Assembly: GCF_964340395.1 (NCBI RefSeq)
Contig: NC_135553.1
Span: 22,520,449-22,584,448 of the forward strand
DNA length: 64,000 bases
Origin: Glandiceps talaboti
Taxonomy: Eukaryota; Hemichordata; Enteropneusta; Spengelidae
Direction: 5' to 3'
A program made the position numbers and the translations under genes. The notes under the pieces were generated by a model. That model did no database searches. It saw only the letters and a list, made by a program, of their open reading frames with translations, and had not been told where the DNA came from. Below, piece after piece: positions 1 through 48,990 of the stretch (position 1 is the stretch's first letter; every line of letters begins with the position of its first letter).

Positions 1-110
1 AGGGGGGGGGGCATGAAAAAAAATGGGAGGCTTGAAGGGGGGGGGGCATGAAAATTCTCATGGTTTGAAAGGGGGGCGCGCGAAATATTTTGTCATTGAA
101 AAAAATTAAT
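1..110 (+). repeat. G-rich dispersed repeat, copy 1 (edge-truncated)
   Basis: Poly-G runs alternate with short segments of the type GGGGGGCATGAAAA. The same G-run plus CATGAAA pattern recurs at 1580-1735 and, more loosely, at 31690-31815, so this is a dispersed repeat family and not unique sequence. No coding content is visible. Confidence 0.5.
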
Positions 111-298
111 ATGTTAGAAAATTTAGCATTGCATGAGATAGCACTTGATATCGCCTTTAATATTGAATGTCTACACTTTCATTTATGTATTAAAATGGAA
201 GTGTGTACGTTTGTATGTACCTATTTAGTGAAGCATAAAAACACTACTCAAGATTAATTTGATACACCCTGAATTACTCTTATATACTCCAAGTTGTT

Positions 299-342
299 CA
301 CACACACACACATGTATACATACATACATACATACATACATG
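299..342. repeat. (CA)n/(CATA)n microsatellite
   Basis: Short CA run passing into CATA repeats. Open frames across it are artefacts of simple sequence. Confidence 0.9.
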
Positions 343-408
343 TTAGCACTGTGGAAACAGGTTCAGTGTGTAATTACCATCAAGGATACATATGTATATA
401 TATATATA

Positions 409-431
409 TCACATAAATTACAGGTCCTATG

Positions 432-523
<92 letters not shown>

Positions 524-557
524 TAATATACTAACATAGGACCTGTAATTTATGTGA
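409..557. repeat. (TA)n tract inside a perfect 23-bp inverted repeat
   Basis: A long (TA)n tract (about 433-521) is bracketed by 23-bp arms at 409-431 and 535-557 that are exact reverse complements (left arm begins TCACATAAATTACAGG). The whole could fold into one long hairpin. A similar TA-core and inverted-arm layout is seen at 33371-33821 around Penelope material, so this may be a scar of the same process. Confidence 0.85.
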
Positions 558-645
558 TTAAAAAGTGACCTTTTGGTGAAAAATGTAAATACAAAAACGT
601 CTGGCCAGATTAATTTAGATAGGTGTTTTATTTCTTTCCTTGACA

Positions 646-960
646 CTATTCTTGAGTTTCACTCTCAGACTCACTAGAGTCTGAAGATGTGAGGCAAGAC
701 TTGTCTTTCTTTCTATCTAAAACCAGTGAAATTAAACTATTTCCCTCCTCAGCATCATCAAATGCATCTATCTGTACTAAATATTGTAAAGCATTTAGAT
801 GTCTGCGTGTTGTTAAGTGTTTTTTCATCAGTGACTTTGCACTAACTTCTGAATTTGCTGTCCCCATCATGAAGTCACAAATGCCTGACACTATAGGTTT
901 AAATATGTATGGTTTTGGAACTGAAAGCATATTGATTACATCTAAGTATTCCACAACATT
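646..960 (-). CDS. Hypothetical terminal exon, function unknown
   Basis: Open frame of about 104 codons on the minus strand ending in a stop at 646-648. It is preceded by a good acceptor (ATATTCAG, minus strand, exon starting at 960), so it reads as a terminal exon. The product ends in an acidic serine-rich tail (TSSDSSESESETQE). The middle has a short basic segment (KSLMKKHLTTRRH). No family is recognised. Part of it (PIVSGICDFM) is encoded by a 23-bp motif that recurs twice upstream in noncoding DNA, which suggests the segment may be transposon-derived. No upstream exon could be identified. Confidence 0.3.
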   Translation of the reverse strand, partial: NVVEYLDVINMLSVPKPYIFKPIVSGICDFMMGTANSEVSAKSLMKKHLTTRRHLNALQYLVQIDAFDDAEEGNSLISLVLDRKKDKSCLTSSDSSESESETQE

Positions 961-1120
961 CTGAATATCTTTGCACTTTCATGAAGTCACAAATGTCTTA
1001 CATTTACATGTGTATTGGTAATGCATTTGGTGTAGGAAAGTGAAAGCTATATTTGTCAGACCTCAGTGTGCATAAAGTCCTTAGTTTGCTAGCACTTCAT
1101 GACATCACAAATGTCTGACA
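868..1120 (+). repeat. Three spaced copies of a CATGAAGTCACAAATG motif
   Basis: A 23-bp motif occurs at 868-890, 980-1002 and 1098-1120 (spacings 112 and 118 bp) with one to three differences. Sequence between copies is only weakly similar, so this is a diverged tandem repeat or a multiply-bound site. The first copy lies inside the minus-strand open frame. Confidence 0.6.
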
Positions 1121-1579
1121 TTAGATAGTTATTGTGTTATGAGTATAAATAGATATTTGAATACACTATGTAGGTGATGTGATGTCCTTAGATACTCCCC
1201 ACAAATGTCCCCACTACAGTTTTTCACAAATCACGCATGTGAATGTGTGTCTGTGTTTCTGTGTATGTATCAGTGAATGACAGTTAAAACCACCACATCA
1301 AATGCCTTGGTATTAAGTGATGACTACTTATGGTGTCTAGTTGGGAAATAAACAAGATTATACCACATGTGTATGATTACATGTATGGTCAAAATGTTTT
1401 ATTTTGTTTTGTTTTCTAAAAAACTTCCTCTACAACTACTAAGTTGTTTGGGCTGAAATAGTAACATAATAGTAGTTTCAAAAGAAATATTACAGTTGTG
1501 CTACAGTAACAAAAAAAATTGTACTCTTATTAGTTATTGTAGGGGGCAGGATATTGTGCACTTTTTTCTTCTTTTTTTT
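1121..1579. other. No gene seen
   Basis: AT-rich noncoding sequence. I see no exon-like frame, RNA gene or repeat structure. Confidence 0.5.
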
Positions 1580-1735
1580 TTGGGGGGGGGGCATGAAATG
1601 TTTATACTTTTGAAAAGGGGGGGGGCTGTGAAATTCTGGTCACAGTGGATGGGGGGGGGGGCAGGAAAAAACCAAGTCAGAGATAATTTCTCCCCAGGGG
1701 GCCCCCCTGCCGTAAATTCTGTCCGGTCCCTTATT
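1580..1735 (+). repeat. G-rich dispersed repeat, copy 2
   Basis: Three poly-G runs separated by segments containing CATGAAATG and GAAATTCTGGTCAC, ending in CCCCCCTGCCGTAAATTCTG. The terminal GCCGTAAATT is shared with the copy at 31690-31815, which supports a common family. Confidence 0.5.
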
Positions 1736-2464
1736 AGTGCACATTTACAAATTTCAATATAATGATAATTAGTGACCTGGGAGATGTGTCATAGCAGTGT
1801 ATAATTATCCAGTGGCAACGTTTAAAATACCAGATACCTTCTATACATCACTAAACATCAAGATCGATAATGTTTACATACGGAAAGTAGTTGAAGTGTT
1901 GTTTACTTGCTTGCAGTGAAAATACCTAACTAATTTGCATAGTTATTTGATAGGTAAGCGACTAATTTGCATAGTTATTTAGTACCTCAGAACTTGCGAA
2001 GGTCAAGAAAAATAGTGAAATACTTTATGAACCAACAAAAATGTTTTCAAAAAGTGTGTAACAACAGGAAAGACGCTCATGTGCATTAAAACAAATGCAT
2101 TTATTTGCTTATTTTCATCAGGTTTTGCTTTAGGATCTATTTTATCTCAATCTATCTCATTTGCATAGTCAGCAGTGAAAACCCCGGTTTTATTTCTGAC
2201 TGTACATCGACGTACACTGCCTGTGTGCGGTTAAGGTTCCTGAGTTCATTTTAATAAGGCGTTGTACATTTGAGAGAGCTTGGGATAGGTGTGGAGCGAA
2301 AGCAATTGACAACACTATTTTTCGTCAGACCCACCACTATTGCCACTTTTTCTGTAAATTACTGAAAAAGACATATAAGAGGGACTGCTGTCATAAACCA
2401 GAAATACATAGATTCTAGATATTGACGATTCCGTTGCCTTGTACTGCGGCGATGTTCAACATGT
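1736..2464. other. No gene seen
   Basis: AT-rich noncoding DNA. A short direct repeat, CTAATTTGCATAGTTATTT, occurs twice at 1930-1980. Nothing else is supported. Confidence 0.5.
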
Positions 2465-2768
2465 AATAATTATGGTTTTTATATAGCGTTTTCCCAATAT
2501 GTGCTCAAAGCGCTTTACAATTATTACCCCTGACACAGATCTATAGCGACACAATGGCCCATTACTTCAACTCCCTGGGGAGTATACAATCCAATGCAAC
2601 CTCTATAAGCACAGTGAAACATTTATCCTACCAGGTCCCCAATTATACAGCTGGTGGTTCAAATCTTGGACTTTAGCAATCCAGAACCAGAAACAAACGC
2701 AGCCAGGGACTCGAACCTGCTACCTGCAGATTCCAAACCGGCCACACTAACCATTCGCCCATCATTAC
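2465..2768 (-). mobile_element. tRNA-derived SINE
   Basis: Read on the minus strand, the element starts with a tRNA-like head: an A-box-like ATGGTTAGTGTGG followed by a perfect B box GGTTCGAGTCC near 2710-2720. It ends with a body containing TTGTAAAGCGCTTTGAGCAC and GCTATATAAA and a short AT-rich tail. An internal pol III promoter at the 5' end plus a conserved 3' body is the standard layout of a tRNA-derived SINE. The family name is not certain. Confidence 0.75.
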
Positions 2769-3850
2769 TCCACATGTCAATCGCAAATACATAGTATTGT
2801 CGACTATATAATAGTTCATTTGTAAAGCTTGTTATACAATATATACATTTAGAAATCGTACAAAATGAATATACTTGTTACGGCTATAGTGTTTTTAGAA
2901 TCAATCATGTGTTAACATATTGAAGTGTAATAATCGAAACCCTTTGAAAGAGCGGACTGAGGGGAGGCAGTGACCACATATGTTTATGGATTAACATTTT
3001 ATGATTTTCGGAGCTGATAATTGTATGTGTCTATAATATCATTTACTATGATAATGAAATATAAAATTAGTTGCAAAAATATTAAGCAAACATCCACTTA
3101 ATACAATTTTGATATTCTCCCATGTGGGCAAAGATACCGTTAAATACTTAAAAATGCTTAATGTCTTAAATGCTTCAAAGTTCGATATAAAAAGAGTTTT
3201 GTCCCGTCAGCCGTAAGATTGTTAAATAGATGCTGGGTTGCATTTTTGTAGATTGTCTTTGATTTTACTTGCCCTTTTCAGTAGTTTTGTGTACATTTTT
3301 TAAAATTTATTCTGTACACTTGTGAGCTGTAAACTATATTGACAAACATTTCTATGTAATGCTATAACCCATCCATGTTGTATTCGCTGGCAAGTCAATG
3401 GCCCATGGCTTGCAATGCTAGTCTACAGTTAGTGAAAATAACACACACTTATAATGATAATGTGCTGCCAGTCTGTTAACATACTGTTATAAAAATTGCT
3501 AATATTATGTATTAATCATACAATTATGATAATGAACATTTACATTCTGATGATATACAGTACACTCAGAAATACAAGTAGCGTCATGTTTTAATTCTGT
3601 ACGTAATACTCTAGCTTGACTATAATTACTCACAGAAAGTGCATTACATTATTCAAACTAAACCAATCCCGATGTTATAATAGCAACTGTATATGTATAG
3701 TACGACAGGTCAATATTTTGTTATTACTATTAAGATATTCCTGTACTAATAATATTACTTATACATGAAAAGAAATGTCACAATACCTCTATATATGTAA
3801 ACTGTAGTTTATAATTACAAAGTGTAGCGTGTATAATAAGTAATTAACAA
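2769..3850. other. No gene seen
   Basis: About 1.1 kb of AT-rich noncoding sequence without exon-like frames or recognisable repeats. Confidence 0.5.
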
Positions 3851-3852
3851 AA

Positions 3853-3857
3853 TGTCA

Positions 3858-3899
<42 letters not shown>

Positions 3900-3921
3900 T
3901 TGTTTGTCTTCCCGTACGTTC

Positions 3922-3952
<31 letters not shown>

Positions 3953-3978
3953 TGTATGTATGTATGTATGTATGTACG
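3853..3978. repeat. (TCTG)n - (TATG)n compound microsatellite
   Basis: A TCTG array (3855-3902) is followed by a TATG array (3923-3977), then a few TACG units. All open frames over it are simple-sequence artefacts. Confidence 0.95.
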
Positions 3979-4167
3979 TACGACGATCCAAATGTACGAC
4001 AGGCACCACGATATTCACTCAAGTTACATATGGAGAAACGGAAAGCTATACCTGTACACGACGATGATTGTCCGAATTTTGCAGGATATGTTATCAACAA
4101 TACAGGTAACATAGCAAAGCAGTCTAAAGTTAACTGGCCAAAGTCAATTTGAGTAAATCTGCATGAA

Positions 4168-4751
4168 ATGTGCAAGCGTCAGCACATCTCCTTGATTAAA
4201 GGAGACGATAAATACCTCTACGAAATGGCAGTAGACGAGGAAGTGTTAATAACCTTCGATTCGCCAGACAAATTCTACACAACATTTAAACAGCAGCTGC
4301 TGCAGCAATATCAATCCGAGTTTAAGGCGAAATCTTCACAGGGAAGAGTGACTCGAGAGGCAGGGAAAGTAAACCATGATGTATCGTTCACTTACCTCAA
4401 CAATCACAAGATTGACGATAATCTGAGATCATTTGTCGCGAGAGGTCGTACACTAAATAAAGTCACAAGTGGTTTGATCAAAGCTGGTTTAAATAGAAGG
4501 AATTCCAAATCCATCACCAAATATTGTAGTGTAAGCTCAATAATAGGTTCTTACAAAATTTGGAGATTGAGATGTACGTACTATAACAACCAGATATCAC
4601 GTGAACGTTTATCATAAAGTGTCCAAGAGAAACTCGTTCACTAGTCAGTATGATTTCCTGCAAGGTATTGTGTGTGTATTCTGTAAAGGAATTATGTAAA
4701 TACTTTACCTGTACACACTATTTTCATGTAAGTTGGAAATAAAAGAATTTG

Positions 4752-4753
<2 letters not shown>
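4168..4753 (+). mobile_element. Fragment of a LINE with restriction-like endonuclease (internally deleted)
   Basis: The frame 4168-4617 (149 codons) has the C-terminal region of an R2/NeSL-type non-LTR retrotransposon polyprotein. After the post-RT segment (YLNNHKIDDNLRSFVARGR) it jumps directly into the C-terminal 50 residues (VTSGLIKAGLNRRNSKS...) that it shares almost exactly with the copy at 22437-22951, so the endonuclease domain has been deleted here. The 3' UTR of about 130 bp is also shared and ends GGAAATAAAAGAATTTGA, directly followed by (TATG)n. It is a dead fragment, not a host gene. Confidence 0.75.
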
Positions 4754-4782
<29 letters not shown>

Positions 4783-5046
4783 TGTATGTATGTATGTATG
4801 TATGTATGTATGTGTCTCTATGTATGTATGTATGTATGTATGTATGTATGTATGTATGTATGTATGTATGTATGCATGCATGCATGCATGTATGTATGTA
4901 TGTATGTATGTATGTATGTGTGTATGTACGTACGTACGCATGAACGCACGTACGTACGTATGTATGTATGTATGTATGTATGTATGTATGTATGATGTTT
5001 ATTTATTTATTTATTTATATTTTTAATGTATTTATTGATGTATTTA

Positions 5047-5086
<40 letters not shown>
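4754..5086. repeat. Compound microsatellite (TATG, CATG, TACG, TTTA, TG)
   Basis: About 240 bp of TATG units with internal CATG and TACG blocks, then TTTA units and a (TG)n run (5050-5086). The array starts exactly at the 3' end of the LINE fragment, so it probably grew from the LINE tail. Confidence 0.95.
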
Positions 5087-5087
<1 letters not shown>

Positions 5088-5273
5088 CCCTGCCAGGCAG
5101 AAGACAGGAGGAAGGAAGGTGACATGAAGATTTCTGTCGAACAAGAACCTCTGATACCGGATGTGCAAACTATGGATAAAAGGGCAGAATCATTAGTTGA
5201 TAATCGTGTGGCTGATGACCACATATTACTTTTCTTTCCTTTATTTCATTGGCATATTTTCATATTCTATTAA

Positions 5274-6440
5274 AACAATTAATGTTCATGCTTGTTATTC
5301 TCCAATTTTGGTTTTGCTATTTATTTTTTTACACTTTTTTGTTTTACACGAAAAGCTACCGACATTTAATGATTTATAGTGAACCCTGTAAAAAAAACAA
5401 TTAGTAACCCACCTTTACGGCGGTGAAGTCTACAACTCAATTCTGCAATGTAGTTCTCTTTTCCGGTTTTATTTTTCATCTAAGTTTACAGTAGTGGACA
5501 GTCACTTGAAATATGATGTATTTCCTTAGGATAACGACTTTTCTTGAAGAAAAGTGATACACCTTGAATAAGTTACACATTTTGTCTAAGTCCCGAAATG
5601 TTACTTGTGACAATGACAAGTCTCATGATCAGGACTTGGAGTAGGCGATGATTAGGGGATAGGATTTAGGTGGGTTATCACACACAAACACACACACACA
5701 CACTTTTCCACTGTTGTGTAGGATGGTGGTTTTCTGAAGAGTTCAGTTACAGTACAATAAATTGTCCATTTATAACTAGTATTCATAAGGCTGACCCTAT
5801 ACCAAAGAACAACACCAATATTGTAAGAATATGAATCATGAATATGAGTCATGTGTACACAAAGTTAACACCAGCTGAATATACAGCAATTTTTTTTTTT
5901 TTTTTATCAGTATCCACGTTGTTCCCTTCTTTGTAAACTAACGATTTGTAATCAAACTATTGTTCCCGTTTGTTCTGTATTGAACAAGCCTACTGTCCCA
6001 AAGCGGGGAAAAACCATGTTCATAGCAATATCTACATTTTAGAGTTTCTTATTTACCAGAAAGAAGGACGCCTTGACATGTCTTCTAGAGCTAACAAGGT
6101 ACACTTCAAGTACCCATCTGGCACTACATATCCTTATTTAGGATATGGATAAGAATTGGGGTATTCATTTTTTCATTCAAATTTTATCTTGGCGTCCTAC
6201 TTGAAAAATCAATCTGGAACAGAATAGACGAAGTCTGTGTTTGTAACTCAATACATTGCAAAACAGTTAACGTGTAAAAGGTTTGCCATTGAATTCGAAC
6301 GTACAATAACATTTGCCATTTCTAATTTATTGAGTTACACACAAGGACTTGGATATGTTCTTTCACGATTAGTTTTCAAGTAGTACGCCGTGATAAAATT
6401 GATTTATAAATATGGCCACTTGAACGTTATTCTAAAATCA
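5274..6440. other. No gene seen
   Basis: Noncoding, AT-rich. Contains a short (CA)n at 5685-5703 and a poly-T run at 5890-5906 only. Confidence 0.5.
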
Positions 6441-6615
6441 TTATTGACACCATTAGCTAGAAGGTAACTGACAGTTATCGTCACAGGCTTACCGTTACCG
6501 TTGCGTAATTCCTCAATGAAATTGCAGTATACCTTTAATGGAAGTAATATCATATGTAAAACGGATCATATGTTGTTATTTCTCAGTGAAGAGAGAGTTA
6601 CTGAACCATCAACAA

Positions 6616-6684
6616 TGGGCCTGGCAACTTCGAAGTTTCATACATATGTTGAATTTGCTCTTAACATTGTTTTCGGTGTATAAC
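6616..6684 (+). pseudogene. Degenerate copy of the signal-peptide exon of the polycystin-like gene
   Basis: The frame begins ATGGGCCTGGCAACTTCGAAG and encodes a product starting MGLATSKFHTYVEF, matching the intact exon at 9433 (MELITSKFHTCVGL). It stops after 22 codons because about 25 nt are deleted just after FGV. The splice donor present in the intact copy (GGGTAAGT) is also lost (TTCTAAAT). It therefore cannot serve as exon 1. It lies at the corresponding place in the upstream duplicated segment. Confidence 0.7.
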
Positions 6685-6984
6685 CCCTGATACTTCTAAA
6701 TTCATATCATTAAATAATATGTATACCTTAAGTCATGTAGTGATCAGTTGTTTGAAAATAAGTACCAAAATGGCATTACATGTTCATCTCTTACGAGAAC
6801 ACCATGGGACTGAATACAAGATGAACAATCTAGTAGCTTTCTTTACTGCTTCGCACACGATCTGGTGAGGCATCATTGTCGATCAACTTCATATCTTCTA
6901 TGTTATGATATTCTATGCCATGCTATGCTATTCAATTCGATGCTGTGCTGTGCTATGTCATGCTATGAAATGCCATGGTATACT

Positions 6985-7086
6985 ATGGTACACTACACTA
7001 CACTACACTACACTACACTACACTATACTGCACTACACCACACCACACCCCACCACACCACACTACACTACACTACACTACACTAC
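6985..7086. repeat. (CACTA)n pentanucleotide array
   Basis: Imperfect CACTA/CACCA units. A shrunken version is found at the equivalent site of the downstream duplicate (about 9890-9915). Confidence 0.85.
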
Positions 7087-7382
7087 GTTAAGCTTAATAT
7101 AATTGATTGGTGAACAAGCTATGATACACTTTGCAACATATCTCCACGCTAACCATGTACGTAACGGTTAAGAGGAAGGCTACAGTGAGGGTATTGCACC
7201 AACCGAAGGTGTAGCCCAGAGTACGAGAAAACACTGCAGGGCGAGTACAAATATCCCTCACTATCAACGCTGGCAGTCCCGCGATATGGTTGTCGAATTA
7301 TGTTATTGGTACATATGTTTATCAGAAACAGCAAATGTCCATTAAACGTGATATTGTGAGAGTGTACACATGTATTATAGCA

Positions 7383-7497
7383 TACCGTATACCAGACCAT
7401 ACCAGACCAGACTTGACCACACCACTACCTGACCAGGCCAGACCAGACCAGACTAGACCAGGCCAGACCAGACCAGACAAGACCCATACCAGACCAG
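7383..7497. repeat. (ACCAG)n pentanucleotide array
   Basis: Imperfect ACCAG/ACCAGAC units. A related array lies at about 10215-10340 in the downstream duplicate. Confidence 0.85.
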
Positions 7498-7985
7498 AGT
7501 ATGATGTGATTCTCGATAACAACCTTGGCTCTTCCACAATCGAATTAAACGTTTGTGAACTTTCAATCTTGTTCCTATTTCTTGGCTAGTCTGTTCAACA
7601 TATTTCATTTCACATCTCTTACGTTTGCTGATATAATATAGATGGAACATGTCGAATAGGTTATTGATAATCTGATGGAAAACTATTGATTGGTTGCATT
7701 ACTAATTAAAGGGATAGCATTTAGAACAAACTTACAAGTCCTACAACATGCACTATTACAAGGCTTACATCCTTCGTCATTGCCAGTTTACAGCTGGGGT
7801 TTACGCAAACACCTAGTGAATACTAGTTACGCCGTGCCTTGAACCCATATTGCAGAAATATCATAAAGGATTCGATTCCATAAACGCCAAAAGTAGTATT
7901 CTATTATAACACTATGATTCATTACATTTTCCAATAAAAAGATTTGCTTATCTATAACTGTGACACTAGTATCTACAGTAGTACA

Positions 7986-8319
7986 GGGGCATATGGCAGA
8001 TTTTTGGTTTGGTGTGAAATTCGTGTTAATGTTTGCAAACATATCTCATTGTGTTCCCATCATTTGAGCAATCAAAAATATATGTTGGCAATTTTCATTT
8101 CAAAATTAAGATTAACTTTTGCAGCAATTTCGTAAATTGTGTAAAATCACAGTTTTTTCTGTATATTGATATAAAATTAAAATACGTGAGCTGTACCGTT
8201 GTTTTTATATCTGTATGAATGTTTTTCTGGACATCCTGTAGACTATTAACTTGTAGACTGTTGTATAATTCTGCATTTTAATTATAATATCATAAATTCT
8301 GGTTTCTTTATTTGCATAC
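7986..8319. other. No gene seen
   Basis: AT-rich noncoding sequence between the duplicated segment and a LINE fragment. Confidence 0.4.
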
Positions 8320-8399
8320 CATTTGCATATTATGTATGATACTTTCGGTTTATTTGGTTGTCTGCATTGTTTGATGTTAACGTTCCTAATCGCTATTTC

Positions 8400-9290
8400 T
8401 TTTCAAGAATGTACCCCAACCACAAATTATTTCAGTAACTATGAATACCCTGGTTGGTTTATGTTTTATAAATCAGTATTTTGTCCGCACCTTGGTTATC
8501 GTTCTCCAGTGTGGACCACATACGAGTAGCGATATTGTATCATTGGGGAAAAAGAGCAGCGTCGGTTCACCAGCTCAGGGTGATTCCGCAGCTTGAAGCC
8601 TTGAATTATGATGATAGGCTACGCATATTGAAATTGACAACTTTAGAAACCAGACGGATTAGAGCTGATCTGCTGGAAGTTTATAAACCTTTCCATGGAC
8701 ATATTTTCGTTGATCCAGTTGTATTTTTCGAAGTATCTACTTCGACAACAACAGGATACATATTGACAGATCCAGATTGGATATACATAAATATTTTTTT
8801 CAGTAAACGTGTCGTAGACATTTGGAACAGTTTACCAGAAAGGGTTATTGCGACTGCAACAAGTAATCATTTTAAGGCATGTATTGATAACCACCTCAGA
8901 ACAGTAAGGGGCCTTTAAAAGCCTCAATGGCTTCCTACCCCATGTAAATCCATGGTAAATTCACGGTAAAAAATAAAGGCATTCATTTATTGCAAAGAAC
9001 TACCCTTGCCAAATGCTATGTCCTCCTTTTGACCAATTTAAGCTTATTATAGTGGCTTGTTATCAAGACAGATATTATATATTATATATAACAACATTTT
9101 TGTCATCACAATAGCAATGATGACGTCATTATTTAAAAAAAACATCATTATAGACACACCATTATTACCTATTTGTATCATATGTGTCTTTGAAAGTGTA
9201 ACTTATTTTTGTTATCTGGTGAAATAAATTGCATTCATTCATCCATTCATTCATTCATTCACTCTCATTCATTCATTCATTCATTAGCTA
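8400..9290 (+). mobile_element. 3' fragment of a CR1/L2-like LINE
   Basis: The C-terminal tail of a non-LTR reverse transcriptase is recognisable. A segment like PHLGYRSPVWTTY (about 8490-8528) is followed, after a frameshift, by LEALNYDDRLRILKLTTLETR, RADLLEVYK and KRVVDIWNSLPERV up to a stop at 8916-8918. These are typical of the end of CR1/Jockey-type ORF2 proteins. A 3' UTR runs to GAAATAAATTGCATTC and an (ATTC)n tail (about 9236-9290), as expected for LINEs with microsatellite tails. It is 5' truncated and dead. Confidence 0.75.
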
Positions 9291-9432
9291 GAAGGTAATT
9301 TGCACTTCTCGTCACAGGCTTATTCATTACTTTTACACAATTTCTTAATTAAATTGCAATATCACAAATAAAGCGGATGACGTGTTACTAGTACTGTTTG
9401 TCAGTGAGGAGAGCGCTACTGACCCATCAACG

Positions 9433-46857
<37,425 letters not shown>

Positions 46858-48290
46858 TATACTGACTTGTGGACTTTTGATAGCCAGTGATGCTTTGATT
46901 GGAAAGTATGTCCCATCTCTCTGTGAACTAGAAAACTGTCATGCGCACTGTATTTATAAACACATGTATCTGTGATCGTGCACTATGTCCAGTTCTTCAC
47001 AACATGGAATCGATCAATGCAGATAGCCACTGCGCTTACCTACTCATTCCTTTTGCTCGAATAAGACAAGCACACAACAACAATGTATTTACAAACCCAT
47101 GGAGGGAGCTATATGTCAATACATTTACATATGCATGAGTTATGCGAACACGTGACATGAATCAAAGACTTTATAACCGTGAAGACCACAGTCTGCAGTC
47201 AACATCTATGATTCATTATGTACAAAGCCACCAAGTAATTATAATTCATAATGTACATTAAGACGCGTGCATTGAGTTCAAAGGTTAATAACAAGGTCAC
47301 ACTAGCCGCATGGTTGCCTGTTTATTAACATTGTAAAGTTCGATGCGTACCTAGTTCATTTACACTAACAATTGAATACCAACGGTCAGAAGTTTCGTGG
47401 TTTTTTTCCTTTAAGGAAAGAAAAAAGGGGTTGTAATCCCGTTGTGACACCTGAACTATATTTTCAGCGTGTTATACAATGTATATATATTTGATTATTT
47501 AGTAAGTGTTTTGTGAGCATATCAAGAAAAAAAGGCACTTTAACTTTTGGAGACCAATTCCTTGTTGCATTAATTAGGTAGTTGGTTTTCTTGTACTTAT
47601 TTACTGGACCCAATTTTTGTCCTAAAAGTTAGGTATTTGAAAATGTCATAAATGTCCATAAACTTAATTACTAGCATGTGTATTGAAATCTTATTGAAGC
47701 ATGTATAGTTTTCAACAAATTCAAGTTATGCGATAAAGAACTGTGATTAGAATTTTAACCTTTTGTCCGAAAAATAGTGAGTAGAAGTTCTTGTCCAGAC
47801 TGTGTAGTTATAAATGTATTGATATCAACAATGTACTTGATAATTAGAACACCATCTAATGCATATATCAAAACGGACACTGTGTCACACCCTGTAGCAG
47901 AGAAATACATGAATTATATGTATTATATTTGACTAAAGTACAGACTGAGAGGCAATGGAACCCATGCAATCAGAACACAAAATAGAGATAAACATGGTGT
48001 CTTGTTTGTGTTATATAAGTTTGTACATATGTTGCTGAACGACCAATCAGTTCTAGATATAACGTTTATATAGAATATACCTACCAACTGTCAGTACCTT
48101 TGTGCCAATTATTTTTAAGATGACAAAGACGCATACCCACGTGGGCAGAGAGACAGACGGTCAGACGAACAACACATAAATATTCATGTGGGAGCTAACA
48201 ATGTATACTGCCACCAACGCCGGTAAATGAATACTGTCGATATCACCATCATCGCTGAAAACTGCAATAAATATTCCTACAAGTTTGGAG
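46858..48290 (+). other. Probable 3' UTR of the polycystin-like gene
   Basis: AT-rich, no exon-like frame. The first clear polyadenylation signal, AATAAA, is at 48266-48271. The extent is inferred from this signal only. Confidence 0.35.
48266..48271 (+). terminator. Polyadenylation signal AATAAA
   Basis: CTGCAATAAATATTCC, about 1.4 kb after the stop of the large gene. Confidence 0.4.
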
Positions 48291-48990
48291 ACAAATACTG
48301 GAAGTTATTTATTGAACTCAAACCAATTCATCAAGGTGTAACAGTGGCATAAAATACTGGAAAGGCTATAGTGCTTTAGGAGCAAATCGCAGACAATTTG
48401 AAAGATAAAGAAGTGAAAAGATATAAACAGGCTTCTCTTGAAACTGTCAAACCTATCTAGAAATTGACATTTGAACTGAACAGCCAGCGAAGGTGGACTA
48501 TGAAAAGCTAAACATTTAACACAACAAAAGTTACCAAAATCACATTGTTAAAAGTTATATACAACTAAAATCTATAAAACCGTTTAATCTAATGGGTTGA
48601 GTGACTGTAACCAAGACAGCAACTCGGCTGCTAAAAGTACAGCATGCAAAGTCGTTTGCTAAGGATACAACTGAACATCATTGACAGGTATCTTACAAGT
48701 GGTGTAATCTAAACCTAACAGACTTGTATTTTTGTTTGCAAACTAGATTTGGCTTGGATCGCTGGTAAAACTGCGAGGCCACGAAATGTACATGTGCACT
48801 CTGCCCGTTAGTTTAATTTGAACGTGACGGGCGGCACATAGTAAAGTTTCGCTGGTTGATCAGATCATGGAGGGGAGGGGGGCTATACCGCTATGGTCTC
48901 AGATGTATGACTGGGGTACTAATTCGAATCTATATTTTCACAGTTTATTACTCATATTGCATATTTTATGGCAGAATATCTACTAGTTAC

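Larger units (their letters stand above)
6447..7985 (+). repeat. Tandem duplication, upstream copy
   Basis: This segment is homologous, in the same order, to 9286-10840. Shared landmarks are TTAGCTAGAAGGTAA at the left end, CTTCGAAGTTTCATACAT, the CACTA-type repeats, the ACCAGACCAGAC repeats, ATGGAACATGTCGAA and ACAAACTTACAAGTCCT. Sequence divergence is clearly above allelic level. The copies are separated by a CR1-like LINE fragment. Each copy carries a version of the signal-peptide exon of the large gene. Confidence 0.8.

Noticed and set aside
2700-2768. tRNA gene suggested by the perfect B box on the minus strand
   Set aside because: The cloverleaf is not complete and the head is fused to a SINE body; it is a tRNA-derived SINE, not a tRNA gene.
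4062-4617. Host gene at 4168-4617
   Set aside because: The C-terminal 50 residues and 3' UTR are shared with a LINE copy at 22437-22951, so it is transposon sequence.
5092-5273. Exon-like stretch after CCTGCCAG (AEDRRKEGDMKISVEQEPL...)
   Set aside because: It has an acceptor-like start and fair codons, but no donor, partner exon or recognisable domain, and sits at the edge of a (TG)n tract.
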